Assembly (NCBI RefSeq): GCF_000724625.1
Contig: NZ_CP007139.1
Span: 5,022,001-5,086,000, forward strand
Reading direction: 5' to 3'
From: Fimbriimonas ginsengisoli Gsoil 348
GTDB lineage: Bacteria; Armatimonadota; Fimbriimonadia; Fimbriimonadales; Fimbriimonadaceae
DNA: 64,000 bases
Shown: positions 43,037 to 51,377 of the stretch, piece by piece
How positions within the stretch are numbered: the stretch's first letter is position 1
Layout of the letters: every line of letters begins with the position of its first letter
Notes under the pieces: generated by a model
The model's input: the letters and a program-made list of their open reading frames with translations, nothing else
The model's database searches: none
What the model was told of the DNA's origin: nothing
Position numbers and translations under genes: made by a program

Positions 43037-43071
43037 AAAAAAGCCCACCCCGCTATATTTTTGGGGTGGGC
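43037..43071 (-). terminator. Rho-independent terminator
   Basis: Stem GCCCACCCC/GGGGTGGGC (43043-43051 with 43063-43071) is followed on the minus strand by six T. It lies about 115 bases beyond the stop of the LTXXQ-like gene at 43187. The gap between holds a GCGCATATGCGC palindrome (about 43136) and no gene. Confidence 0.88.
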
Positions 43072-43186
43072 GATCTGCCACGAATCTATTGCGGGCAGGC
43101 TACTTACTTAAACCGGCCTGTCCCTTAGCTTGCCGCGCATATGCGCGTGCCTTCTCCAGCAGTTATAAGTTGTTTTTGGGGCGCTT

Positions 43187-43717
43187 CTAGAGCCCACCGG
43201 GACCACGGCCCGGTCCACCGGGACGTCCGCCTGGGCCTCCAGGGCCGCCGCGGCCACCGCCCATCTTGGCGCGCATTTCTTTGCGGAGGTCGTCGTACTT
43301 CTTCTTCTGATCCGGCTTGAGAACGCTTTCGACCGACTTTCGATAGTCCTGACTGATCGGACGGAACTGGCTGAAGAGGGCCCGAGGATCGCCGCCCTTG
43401 GGCGCGGTGGTCATCAGCTTCTTCATCTTCGCGTCTCGAGCCGCTTGGAATCCTTTGATCTTCTTCTTCTGATCGGCGGTGAGGTTCAGCTTAGCGAACA
43501 TGTCCGCTTCCATCTTGGCCATCCGCGCGCGGCGCTCGCCAAATCCGCCGGGACCACCAGGTCCTCCGGGGCCTCCAAATCCGCCAGGACGACCAGGACC
43601 GCCTGGGCGGCCTTGGCCGGGGGCGCCGCCCTTGGGGCCGGGCCCCTGAGCGAACGATGCCGAAACGAGACCGAACGCGGCCGCGGCGATAGTAAGGGTG
43701 AGAAGCAGCTTCTTCAT
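43187..43717 (-). CDS. Secreted Gly/Pro-rich LTXXQ (Spy/CpxP-like) protein
   Basis: This is a 176-residue exported protein. A signal peptide ends at ASFAQ. Residues about 25-60 and 150-176 are collagen-like runs rich in GGPGGP/GRPGG. The central part (about 62-145) is a basic helical domain with LNLTADQKKKIKGF, the LTxxQ signature, repeated in a weaker form as VLKPDQKKKYDDLRK. This is the Spy/CpxP periplasmic chaperone type. The flanking Gly/Pro runs are unusual and probably disordered. A terminator follows at 43037. Confidence 0.82.
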   Translation of the reverse strand: MKKLLLTLTIAAAAFGLVSASFAQGPGPKGGAPGQGRPGGPGRPGGFGGPGGPGGPGGFGERRARMAKMEADMFAKLNLTADQKKKIKGFQAARDAKMKKLMTTAPKGGDPRALFSQFRPISQDYRKSVESVLKPDQKKKYDDLRKEMRAKMGGGRGGPGGPGGRPGGPGRGPGGL

Positions 43718-43780
43718 AACGGGTTGTGCACAATCCTCCGCAAGGATATGTCCGGCATAACGACCGGCAAGAACGATTGT

Positions 43781-44530
43781 TCAGTTATCTAATGACATTT
43801 TTTCAGCACGCGACTTTTGCACCAGCTCTTGGATGTTTTCGTCGTCGGCCTCGGCAAATTCAGCCGGAGTTCCGACAAAGACGAGCCGGCCGCCGTGTAG
43901 GAACGCGACCCGATCCGCGGTGCGAAAGACGGAGCTGACGTCGTGGCTAACGATGAGGCTCGTCATTCCGAATTCCTTTCGAAGCTGCAGCATTAGCGCG
44001 TCGATGGTGTAAGTCGTGATCGGGTCGAGGCCGGTCGTCGGCTCATCGTAGAGCATTACTTTCGGGCTGAGGGCGAGGGCGCGGGCAATACCTACTCGCT
44101 TCCGCATGCCGCCGCTGAGCTCTGCCGGCATCTTATGCTCGTTTCCTTCAAGCCCGACCCGGGCAAGGGCCTCCGCGGCGACTTTCATCTGCTCGGTTTT
44201 CGAGAGCTTCAACTGCCGTTTGATCCCGAACAACACGTTCGCCTCCACGGTCATGAAGTCAAACAGCGCCGCGGATTGAAAGACCATTCCCATCCGGCGG
44301 CGCGCCTCCTCCGGCTCCGCGTTGACGTCGATTCCGTCAACAATCACCTGCCCCTTCGTCGGGATGATGAGGCCGCTGATACAGCGCAGTAGCGTGGTCT
44401 TGCCACCGCCGCTGCTTCCCATGATCGCCACCATCTCGCCAGGCGCGATCTTCAAACTAATGTCTTCGAGCACCGCTCGCGCATCGAACCGCTTGGTAAC
44501 GTTCTCAATGGAGACGATCGCCTCGCTCAC
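43781..44530 (-). CDS. mlaF: MlaF-type ABC transporter ATPase (MCE-family lipid transport)
   Basis: This is a 249-residue ATP-binding subunit. Walker A is IMGSSGGGKTT, the signature is LSGGMRKRVGIARAL and Walker B is VMLYDEPTTGLDP. The LSGGMRKRV form and MVFQSAALFDFMTV are typical of MlaF, which powers phospholipid transport between the membranes of diderm bacteria. MlaE, MlaD/MCE and the other partners are not nearby. Position fits a single gene with a long repeat-filled region upstream. Confidence 0.85.
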   Translation of the reverse strand: MSEAIVSIENVTKRFDARAVLEDISLKIAPGEMVAIMGSSGGGKTTLLRCISGLIIPTKGQVIVDGIDVNAEPEEARRRMGMVFQSAALFDFMTVEANVLFGIKRQLKLSKTEQMKVAAEALARVGLEGNEHKMPAELSGGMRKRVGIARALALSPKVMLYDEPTTGLDPITTYTIDALMLQLRKEFGMTSLIVSHDVSSVFRTADRVAFLHGGRLVFVGTPAEFAEADDENIQELVQKSRAEKMSLDN

Positions 44531-44605
44531 TTGCCTGCCCCTCTTGGTCCGACAACGCTTAATCTGTCGATGTCCGGAGAGGGTCGGTTCAGACCGACCT
44601 CATTT

Positions 44606-44634
44606 CCCCGGGTAGGAAACCCGGGGCTAATTTC
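44606..44634 (-). repeat. CCCGGGTTTCCTACCCGGG hairpin element, copy 1
   Basis: Read on the minus strand, GAAATTAGC is followed by a 7-bp stem CCCCGGG/CCCGGGG around the loop TTTCCTA. Copy 2 at 44815 is in the opposite orientation and differs at only two positions, which pair with each other. Confidence 0.85.
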
Positions 44635-44735
44635 TGACACGCTTGCAGGGTGGTTGTCCGTCGAAGATGAGCCGTGTCCGTCTACCACCATTCTTTGGAT
44701 GACCTTGAGGAGTTGGGTTGTCCTTTCGGGACTGT

Positions 44736-44776
44736 CCGCAGGTACGAGCCAACCTGCGGCTACACGGCTTCGCCGT
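44736..44776 (-). repeat. Two-hairpin GTAGC element, copy C
   Basis: On the minus strand: stem 1 ACGGC-GAA-GCCGT, then GTAGC, then stem 2 built on CGCAGGT/ACCTGCG with an 8-base loop. Same order as copies A and B. Confidence 0.85.
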
Positions 44777-44814
44777 AAAACGCTGCATTCGTTCCCGACC
44801 TCGGAGAGGTCACC

Positions 44815-44843
44815 GAAATTAGCCCGGGGTTTCCTACCCCGGG
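44815..44843 (+). repeat. CCCGGGTTTCCTACCCGGG hairpin element, copy 2
   Basis: GAAATTAGC is followed by the stem CCCGGGG/CCCCGGG with the same TTTCCTA loop. Compared with copy 1 one C-G pair has become G-C, so pairing is preserved. Confidence 0.85.
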
Positions 44844-44996
44844 ACAGAAGGGCCGCCCTTGGACCGACCCTGAAAGGGTCGCAGAGCCTCTCTAGCTGGC
44901 TGGTAGCCGTAACCTTCGGCAAGCACCGGCGGTCCGAAGGAAGGTGATTGGAACGGGCGGGACGTCCGCGCTCCAACACGGTCTCGATCCACATCT

Positions 44997-46202
44997 CTAG
45001 CCCGTCCCTCGGCGGATTTGGGTGGGGCTGACGGAGAAGCGCTGGGTGAAGGCGCGGCTGAAATGCGAGAGGCCGGTGAAGCCGACCGCCTTGGCAACAG
45101 CCGAAACCGCCATTTCCTCTTCCACCAAGAGGAGACGCGCCTTTTCCAAGCGCATCGCTACCAGATATTTGTGGAACGGCTGGCCGGTCGTCTCTTTGAA
45201 CAAGAACCGGAAGTGAGAGGTGCTGAGCCCGAGCTGCCCGGCAACTGCCGAGTCGGTCAGGTTCTTGGCATAGTGGCGGTCGACGATGGCGAGGGCACGG
45301 TCGACAAGATAGGAGGAGGGACTGGCCGAGTCGCGGAAGAGCATGCTCGCGACTTCCTCGATCATTCGCCGCGCGGCGGCGGCCACGTCCGCCGGCTTCG
45401 TTAGGCGGTCGAGCTCGCGGGCGGCTTCCAACTGAACACGGTGCATGGCGCGGCTTCCCCCCATCTCCAGGGCGCCTGCGGTAACCATGGCGAGAAACGT
45501 GAGCGACTGACCGCGCGCCTCATCGAGATCGGTGGCGCTACTTACCGCGCTCTCCAACTGATCGAGCGCCTTAAGGAACCGAACTCGGTCTCCGACCCGA
45601 ACGATCGAGGCGATTTCGGCCAGCGATACCCCGCCGTGGCTGGAATGAAAGGGGCATCCGGAGCTTGGCTCAGCCTCGAAGAGAACATCGAAGACGACGA
45701 ACGACGCGGGGCTGCCAAGGTCCTTGAGGCGGAGACTCGCCGCCGAAATATCCCGAGGCAAATCGATCGCCAAAACGTCGACGCGGGCGACGTCGCCTTC
45801 AACGCGCGTGGATCCCAGGGTGTGGACGCTGGTGCCGTCGCCGTTCACCCGGTCCAGGGGGCGTAGGTCGCGGGCATCGCTGTAGTGCCGCCCGTTCAGA
45901 AGGTCTTGCCGGTGGAGCGCGTCGCCCCGCTCATCGACCAATTGGAGACTGGCGCCGAGGGTGCCGCTCGGCTCGTTGGCGGGGTCCGCGTGGAGCGCGA
46001 ACGCTCCCACGAGATGGACACGAACGAGACCGCTAAGGCCGCCCAGAGGGACGTCGAGGGTGAATGGGAGCGACCGGGCGGGGTGTCCACGGTTTGGACC
46101 GCCATTGCTTTGCCATGCGATCCCACCGGTGCAAGGAAGGTCGCCCCCGCTTCCTGAGAAGGAGGGGCCATGCAATGGCCGGGCAAAGTTCCCGACCACC
46201 AT
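44997..46202 (-). CDS. AraC-family regulator with N-terminal beta-sandwich domain
   Basis: This is a 401-residue transcription regulator. The C-terminal 100 residues form the double helix-turn-helix: NLTDSAVAGQLGLSTSHFRFLFK and VSAVAKAVGFTGLSHFSRAF with the usual SPTQIRR end. The N-terminal half (about residues 45-175) is not the common AraC cupin. It has strands such as FTLDVPLGGLSGLVRVHLVG and ARVDVLAIDLP, like a carbohydrate-binding beta-sandwich. A helical linker (about 200-295) could dimerise. ATG 46202 is chosen; a GTG at 46226 is possible. It follows the substrate-binding protein gene by a few bases on the same strand, so it may respond to the imported ligand. Confidence 0.83.
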   Translation of the reverse strand: MVVGNFARPLHGPSFSGSGGDLPCTGGIAWQSNGGPNRGHPARSLPFTLDVPLGGLSGLVRVHLVGAFALHADPANEPSGTLGASLQLVDERGDALHRQDLLNGRHYSDARDLRPLDRVNGDGTSVHTLGSTRVEGDVARVDVLAIDLPRDISAASLRLKDLGSPASFVVFDVLFEAEPSSGCPFHSSHGGVSLAEIASIVRVGDRVRFLKALDQLESAVSSATDLDEARGQSLTFLAMVTAGALEMGGSRAMHRVQLEAARELDRLTKPADVAAAARRMIEEVASMLFRDSASPSSYLVDRALAIVDRHYAKNLTDSAVAGQLGLSTSHFRFLFKETTGQPFHKYLVAMRLEKARLLLVEEEMAVSAVAKAVGFTGLSHFSRAFTQRFSVSPTQIRRGTG

Positions 46203-46229
46203 ATGGGTACGTGACGTTCGTGCCACGGC

Positions 46230-47828
46230 CTACTCGAGCCGGGTTGTGGTGTGCGGTAGGTGGCCGAAGACCGACTCTCGCAATCCCTTAACCCGAGGTG
46301 AGATCAGCTCGGCCGCTCGCTCGAAATAGATCGGGATGAACGGCGCGTCTTGTAGCACCATGTCCTCCGCCTGCGCGTACAGCGCCAGGCGTTGCGACTC
46401 TTCTCCGACGAACGAGTCGCCTTGCCGGCAGAGCGCGTCGAAGGCGGGATTCTTGTAGTTGATCTTATTCTCGTTTCCGTAGCTGGCAAGCAGGGTGCTG
46501 AGGAAGTTCTCCGGATCCAGATAGTCGGCAGCCCAGCGCATGTGGAAGAAGTCGAGCTTATGCTTGTTGTGGACGTCGAGATAGGTGTTCCACGGCAGCA
46601 TCGACGTCGTGGCCTCCACACCAAGGTTTTGGCGAAGCATGGTGACCACGCGTTCGGCGACCAGTTTCACGTCGGGTTGTCCGTCGCGGTGGGTTAGGAC
46701 GAGCGGGGGCATCCCTTTTCCGCCGGCGTAGCCGGCTTCGGCAAGGAGCTGTTTGGCCTTCGCGACATCGAACGGGATGTAATTCGCCTTTTCCCGATAC
46801 CCGAGGACGCTGGGGGGAAGAATAGACCGCGCCACCTTGTTGACGCCTCCGAGGGTCGTCTTCACGATATCGTCGGCGTCGATCGCCATTGCGAACGCCC
46901 GGCGTACGCGGACATCGGTGAACGGCTTGTAGGTCTGGCAGTTAAGCCCAACATAGTAGAGCGACGGCCGGTCGAAGAACTTGACGTCGTCTTTCAACTT
47001 GGGATCGTTATTGATGCCGACCAGGTCTTGGCGCTCGATCCTCGTGAGGTCCACTTCCCCGCTTCGGAACATGTTGAGGCGAGTGACGGCGTCTTTGACG
47101 ATCGGCCGATCGATCCCTTCCAGCTTCGGCGAGTGCTCGGTGTCCCAGTACTTCTTATTCGCCACGAGGGTGATCTTGACGGTCGGCACAAATTCTTTGG
47201 CGATGAAGGGGCCGGTACCGACCATCTGGTCGACTTGCTGAATCTCCCCTCCGTCCTTCAGCGATTCCTTGCACACGACCCAAGCGGCGGGATAGGTGAG
47301 GTCGTCGATGAAGTAGGGACGCGGCTTGTCGATGACGATCTGAAGCGTGGACGGGTCGACGACCTTTACACCGGCGACTTCGCTGGCCTTTCCGTTTAGC
47401 TTGTCTTGGATGCCGACGATGGCGGCGAGGTAGGTGGAAGTTGTGGGGGACGCCAGCTTGGGATCGGCAGCTCGCTCGAAGGAGTATTTGAAGTCGTCGG
47501 CGGTGACCGCCCGCCCGTTCGAGAAGGTGATCCCCTTTCGAAGGTGGAAGGTGTAAGTCATACCGTCTTTCGAAACGTCCCACTTCTCGGCCAGGTTCGG
47601 CGTGACCTTGCTATCCTCTCCCCACTTCACCAGCCCTTCGTACACCTGCTGGATGACGTCGATCGAGTCGCCGTCCTGCACCATCGCCGGATCGAGCTTC
47701 GTGAACTCTGGGATGGGGTAGCGAAGGATGTTGGCCTTCCCTTCCGACGACTTCTCGGAGAATTTCCCCCCGGTACAACCGGCGAGCCCAAGAACCACTG
47801 CGAGAAACAGGACTGGCGTCCACTTCAT
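46230..47828 (-). CDS. ABC transporter substrate-binding lipoprotein (peptide/oligosaccharide type)
   Basis: This is a 532-residue extracytoplasmic solute-binding protein of family 5, which feeds peptide, nickel or oligosaccharide importers. The lipobox LGLAGC gives a lipid-anchored N-terminus. Family motifs are GLVKWGEDSKVTPNLAEKWD, YTFHLRKGITFSNGRAVTADDFKYS and DVRVRRAFAMAIDADDIV. ATG 47828 is chosen so the signal peptide is of normal length. No permease or ATPase genes lie beside it. The AraC regulator starts within 30 bases downstream. Confidence 0.92.
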   Translation of the reverse strand: MKWTPVLFLAVVLGLAGCTGGKFSEKSSEGKANILRYPIPEFTKLDPAMVQDGDSIDVIQQVYEGLVKWGEDSKVTPNLAEKWDVSKDGMTYTFHLRKGITFSNGRAVTADDFKYSFERAADPKLASPTTSTYLAAIVGIQDKLNGKASEVAGVKVVDPSTLQIVIDKPRPYFIDDLTYPAAWVVCKESLKDGGEIQQVDQMVGTGPFIAKEFVPTVKITLVANKKYWDTEHSPKLEGIDRPIVKDAVTRLNMFRSGEVDLTRIERQDLVGINNDPKLKDDVKFFDRPSLYYVGLNCQTYKPFTDVRVRRAFAMAIDADDIVKTTLGGVNKVARSILPPSVLGYREKANYIPFDVAKAKQLLAEAGYAGGKGMPPLVLTHRDGQPDVKLVAERVVTMLRQNLGVEATTSMLPWNTYLDVHNKHKLDFFHMRWAADYLDPENFLSTLLASYGNENKINYKNPAFDALCRQGDSFVGEESQRLALYAQAEDMVLQDAPFIPIYFERAAELISPRVKGLRESVFGHLPHTTTRLE

Positions 47829-47978
47829 ATCGATGGGATTGTACACGGAAGCCTTGACCACGGGCGCGAAACGGTCTTCAAGCCTGCTCTCCTAGCCGTA
47901 CCTGAGCGTGTCTTGACACCGGTGAAGGGAGGGTCACGCAAAGGCGCGAAGACGCAAAGGGGGAGGAGAGGGCCGAAG

Positions 47979-48725
47979 TTAGGGGGTGGGTTTGTGTCTT
48001 GCTTCTCTTACGACCGCTTCGTTCGCGGGGAGGGGGGCCTCGGCAATGGCTTGCCAAAAGGGGAGGAGATCGGCGAGGGCTTCGTCGGCGAATTTCATAT
48101 TCGCGGGGGGCGCGTCGAGAGTTGGGAGGCGGGCGAGACCGTAAAGCGCTTCGGCTCGGGTTCGGAACCGGTCGACGTAGGGACCGGCGACGGCGTCGGC
48201 GACGTAACCGCCGGCTCGGGGTGAAACGAACGGATTCGCTTCGGCCAGCGGCTCACCGGTGACCACGCATCGATCGAACTGCGGCATGAAGCCGGAGATC
48301 TCCAGCAGTTTCGCCTCGGCCCAGAGGAGGGCAATTAAGGGTTTCGCGTGCCGCTCAAGGTGGCGAAGCGATTCGTTGAGAAGCTCGTACGCTTCGGGGA
48401 ACGGCTGCTCGACAGGAAGCACGGCGGCGTAAAGTTCTACAAGCGCAAGGCCAAAGCTTAGGCGTTCAAAGTCGGTGCGGAGCCCCCGGAACGAGGCGAT
48501 GGGTTGGGCCTGGGTGACAAACCGGTTGACTTTTCCTTCGGCGATACCGAGCGTCGCGGAACTCAACGGATCGGAGATTCCCGCAAGGCGGGATGCCGCC
48601 TTCCGGGCGCCCTTAGCCACCGCATCGATCTTCCCTAACTCCAGCGTTAAAAGAGTTAGGCGGCGGTCCGACTCGCCGCTGTCGCGGCGGCGCAGCACGA
48701 TCGCTTGGACGGTGGTTTCGGGCAT
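47979..48725 (-). CDS. recO: DNA repair protein RecO
   Basis: RecO helps load RecA onto SSB-coated single-stranded DNA and anneals complementary strands in RecF-pathway repair. The 248-residue protein begins with the OB fold, TVQAIVLRRRDSGESDRRLTLLT and LGKIDAVAKGARK, the most conserved part, then the helical domain (LALVELYAAVLPVEQPFPEAYELL). Only one Cys is present (FDRCVVTGEP), so the four-Cys zinc finger of many RecO proteins is missing. It lies 86 bases behind the membrane module on the same strand, separated by a GC-rich hairpin. Confidence 0.88.
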   Translation of the reverse strand: MPETTVQAIVLRRRDSGESDRRLTLLTLELGKIDAVAKGARKAASRLAGISDPLSSATLGIAEGKVNRFVTQAQPIASFRGLRTDFERLSFGLALVELYAAVLPVEQPFPEAYELLNESLRHLERHAKPLIALLWAEAKLLEISGFMPQFDRCVVTGEPLAEANPFVSPRAGGYVADAVAGPYVDRFRTRAEALYGLARLPTLDAPPANMKFADEALADLLPFWQAIAEAPLPANEAVVREARHKPTP

Positions 48726-48765
48726 TTTTGACGCCGGAACGGCTTCCGGAATTCTCCACCCCCAA

Positions 48766-48802
48766 CCCCCTCCTCATCGCACATACATCGACGAGGAGGG
48801 GG
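48766..48802 (-). terminator. GC-rich hairpin after the membrane module
   Basis: Stem CCCCCTCCTC/GAGGAGGGGG (48766-48775 with 48793-48802) has a 17-base loop. It lies just after the last gene of the membrane module. No T run follows, so it may only weaken read-through into recO. Confidence 0.5.
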
Positions 48803-48811
48803 CTCCGGAGA

Positions 48812-49519
48812 TTAGCCGTGGCCGAAGAGGCCGTTTTTCACGAACTCGATCCAGACGAAGAACATCCGGTCGATGAGAAGGGTGAAGCGCATCATGACCG
48901 TCGATCCGAAGATCGCGCCGAAACCGATCATGAGGAGCCAGCGGCCCAGGGTGGTCGAGTTCTTCAGCAACCGGTTCTTTACGTCGATGCTGAATAGAAA
49001 GTAGCTGAGGACGCTTAGAACGGTCACCACAAAGATGAGGTTCGTCAGTGCCTGAGACCAGGTGAGAGTGCCGGGGGCGGTCTGCGCGGTTTTCAGGAAC
49101 GTCCCGGTAGGAACGATCGGCTTGATCGAGTTCTGGATCTGCGGTAGATACCGGGTTTGCCACGCGCTGAACTGCTGACCTGAGTAGAGACCCAGAATGA
49201 CGCCGATCGGGATGCGGCTGATCCAGTTGTGCTTCGGATGAAACACCAGATATCCCATCAATCCGATCGGCAGAAGCAGAACGTAGGGCCAGTAACCCAT
49301 CGTCGCCGGCTGGCCGGCTTCGGTCGTGGTACCTACCATCTTGAGCCACCAGGGGCTGTACAGCGACTCCGTCCAGAGAATCACCAACGCCCAACCGGAG
49401 GCAAGACCGAGGAAGACGTGCTCCCAGAATCGATAGAATTTATTCTCCCGGTAGAGAACGGTGTAGAGGCCAATGGTGGCGAGCACTCCCGCCCCCATTT
49501 TAATTAGAGGGTAGTTCAC
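48812..49519 (-). CDS. Membrane module gene 6: multi-helix membrane protein
   Basis: This is a 235-residue integral membrane protein of unknown function with about six predicted helices (for example MGAGVLATIGLYTVLY, FWEHVFLGLASGWALVILW, YVLLLPIGLMGYLVFH, LIFVVTVLSVLSYFLFS and LMIGFGAIFGSTVMM). The fifth lies next to a charged stretch. The start overlaps the stop of the previous gene by four bases (ATGA), so it is translationally coupled. It is last in the module and ends in a short tail. I do not recognise a named family. Confidence 0.82.
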   Translation of the reverse strand: MNYPLIKMGAGVLATIGLYTVLYRENKFYRFWEHVFLGLASGWALVILWTESLYSPWWLKMVGTTTEAGQPATMGYWPYVLLLPIGLMGYLVFHPKHNWISRIPIGVILGLYSGQQFSAWQTRYLPQIQNSIKPIVPTGTFLKTAQTAPGTLTWSQALTNLIFVVTVLSVLSYFLFSIDVKNRLLKNSTTLGRWLLMIGFGAIFGSTVMMRFTLLIDRMFFVWIEFVKNGLFGHG

Positions 49520-50451
49520 TTAGCGCGCTCCTTCCGACCGAGGACCATTCCGAGGTTGCCGACGAACAAGGCAAAGATCAAAAGGAAGAGGCAGACGTGG
49601 AGGGTTGGGTAGTAGGCCGTTCCCTTCAACATCTTGTCCTTCTTCAATTTATCGGTCCCTTCCAGAGGAGGAACTGTTTTGTCCGGAGTTCCCTTCTCCA
49701 TCAGGGTCTCGAGGTCGTAGACCCCTTTGACTCCGCCGCAGAGCCCTTTAAGCTGGCCGGAGGAGTAGTAGACCGTGTTCTCCGGGACCATGACCCCGGT
49801 GACCATAAACATCAGAGGCGTCTTCTTGATTCGCTCCAGCGTCACGTTGTTGGTTCCGCTGGCGGTGACTAAGACGAGGTACTTGAAGTCGGCGAGGGAG
49901 GTGATGCCGTCGAAGACCGGCGACGAGGTCACGTCGGTCGCCCTTCCTCCCTCCGGCATATCCTTGCGACCGGCGAAGGCCGCCTTGATGTTGTTGTTGA
50001 TCGCGAGCGTGGTTCCTTCCGAGTTCGGGAAGTAGCCGGCGATCACATAGTCTTGAAACGGCTTATAAAGCTGTCCGCCGTCGGCGGCGACTTCTTTGGC
50101 GATCCGAACGATATTGTCGCGAGCAACCTGCGGCGCTTGCGCGTCGCCAGTGCTGTACACGCAGAACTTGATCTTCTTACGCATGAGGATGCGGAGGAGG
50201 GCGTCCATTTCACCGCCGCTCTCGCCGCGGGTGGAGGTCGTCCAGTCGGATCCAACCAGGACCTTGCTCCCTTCGGGAAGCTTCATCAGGTTGGAGTAAA
50301 AGTCGATGCTGGCATCGACCGGCTCGTTCGGCACCGCGATGTCGAAGAACAGCGGGACGGTGGCGGCGACGAAGAGAACGCCGAATAAGACTTTCTTCGG
50401 CACCGCCTGGAGTCGGTCCGCAAAGCTACGTGGAGAAGATGCGAGTGCCAT
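49516..50451 (-). CDS. Membrane module gene 5: exported-domain protein with two terminal helices
   Basis: This 311-residue protein has an N-terminal helix (VLFGVLFVAATVPLFF), a large soluble domain (about 45-270) and a C-terminal helix (LHVCLFLLIFALFVGNLGM). The soluble part contains EGSKVLVGSDWTTSTRGESG, LRILMRKKIKFCVYSTGD and VLVTASGTNNVTLERI, an alternating alpha/beta pattern. It probably faces the outside, held by both helices. It overlaps the next gene by four bases and the previous one by one. The function is unknown. Confidence 0.8.
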   Translation of the reverse strand: MALASSPRSFADRLQAVPKKVLFGVLFVAATVPLFFDIAVPNEPVDASIDFYSNLMKLPEGSKVLVGSDWTTSTRGESGGEMDALLRILMRKKIKFCVYSTGDAQAPQVARDNIVRIAKEVAADGGQLYKPFQDYVIAGYFPNSEGTTLAINNNIKAAFAGRKDMPEGGRATDVTSSPVFDGITSLADFKYLVLVTASGTNNVTLERIKKTPLMFMVTGVMVPENTVYYSSGQLKGLCGGVKGVYDLETLMEKGTPDKTVPPLEGTDKLKKDKMLKGTAYYPTLHVCLFLLIFALFVGNLGMVLGRKERAK

Positions 50452-51377
50452 TAGTCGGTACCTCCGGTTCGCTCAAGGCTTAGCCAGATTCGAAGTCCCA
50501 TCGCCATTAGTCCGATTCCCACGCCGAAGTCGATCCCCAAGATCGCGGGGGTCTGGATCGTTTTCCGGATCCAGCCGTAAACCTCGGTCAAGCGGAAGTT
50601 TTGGATGAAGGCATCCGGGTTTTGGTGTGCCTGATTCTTGATCATGCCGTCCCAGGCGAACTGGATGACTCCCATGAAGCTGAGCAAGACGACCAAGGCG
50701 GTGATCAGCAAGATCGTCGCCTCAATCGACCGGGCCCGGAACGCCCGGTATCCGGCGGACATGATGTAGAAGGCGACAATGGAGAACATCGCCGCGTCCA
50801 TCTGTTGAAGCAGGCCGTCGAAAAGAAGATCGCGAGCGTACTGCTGGAAACCCCAGCCGGGTCCGGGGATGTACGGTATCGCCCCTCCGGCCGGTCCTTG
50901 CCGGTTGACCCAGTCCCAGTAGCCGAAGAGGGTCATGGAGACGAGGCTAACTACGAGCACCAGACTGAAGAACCAGTCTTTCTGCTGTTTGAACAGCTTC
51001 CTTAGGTGAATTCGAAGCAGCGAATAGATGCCAAGGCCAATGAGGAAGCCGGCGACGATATTGGAGATGTTCGCAACCACCGGTTGGGCGTCTGCGATCC
51101 AAAATCCGACTGCCTCCGAGAAATTACGCGGCTTATCGTCGGGTACCGATCGGGCAATCGGCTGCGGATAGAGCCAGTAAAGAACGTAGAAGAGTCCGGA
51201 GATGAACGTGACCCCGGCGACGATCGGACGTCGAAGCTGGGTCGGCGCTCGCATCAGGCCAAACGTGAGGGCCACCATGGCAAGGAGGGCCAGGATGATC
51301 ATCATCCATAGCTGGGAGCTGCCATTCGGAGCGTTCCAAATCGTCTTTGGATCAAGCTGGGCGAAAAACGGCATCAT
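50451..51377 (-). CDS. Membrane module gene 4: multi-helix membrane protein
   Basis: This is a 308-residue integral membrane protein with about seven helices (MMIILALLAMVALTFGLM, VAGVTFISGLFYVLYWLY, ISNIVAGFLIGLGIYSLL, WFFSLVLVVSLVSMTLFGYW, AAMFSIVAFYIMSAGY, ILLITALVVLLSFMGVI and GIDFGVGIGLMAMGL). A loop rich in Gly/Pro (GPAGGAIPYIPGPGWG) lies between helices 4 and 5. No transporter signature is seen. The start overlaps the stop of gene 3 by four bases and its stop overlaps the start of gene 5 by one. Confidence 0.8.
   Translation of the reverse strand: MMPFFAQLDPKTIWNAPNGSSQLWMMIILALLAMVALTFGLMRAPTQLRRPIVAGVTFISGLFYVLYWLYPQPIARSVPDDKPRNFSEAVGFWIADAQPVVANISNIVAGFLIGLGIYSLLRIHLRKLFKQQKDWFFSLVLVVSLVSMTLFGYWDWVNRQGPAGGAIPYIPGPGWGFQQYARDLLFDGLLQQMDAAMFSIVAFYIMSAGYRAFRARSIEATILLITALVVLLSFMGVIQFAWDGMIKNQAHQNPDAFIQNFRLTEVYGWIRKTIQTPAILGIDFGVGIGLMAMGLRIWLSLERTGGTD

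Larger units (their letters stand above)
44531..44996. other. Long intergenic region filled with hairpin repeats
   Basis: The 466 bases between the MlaF-like gene and the AraC gene contain no convincing gene. They hold GGTCGGTT-CA-GACCGACC (about 44582), two inverted near-copies of a 29-base hairpin element (44606 and 44815), a GTAGC two-hairpin element (44736-44776) and smaller palindromes. Frames that cross it on both strands have repeat-derived sequence. Confidence 0.75.

Noticed and set aside
43072-43186. Possible small RNA or tRNA in the gap after the LTXXQ gene
   Set aside because: No cloverleaf or T-loop motif can be formed; only a short GCGCATATGCGC palindrome is present.
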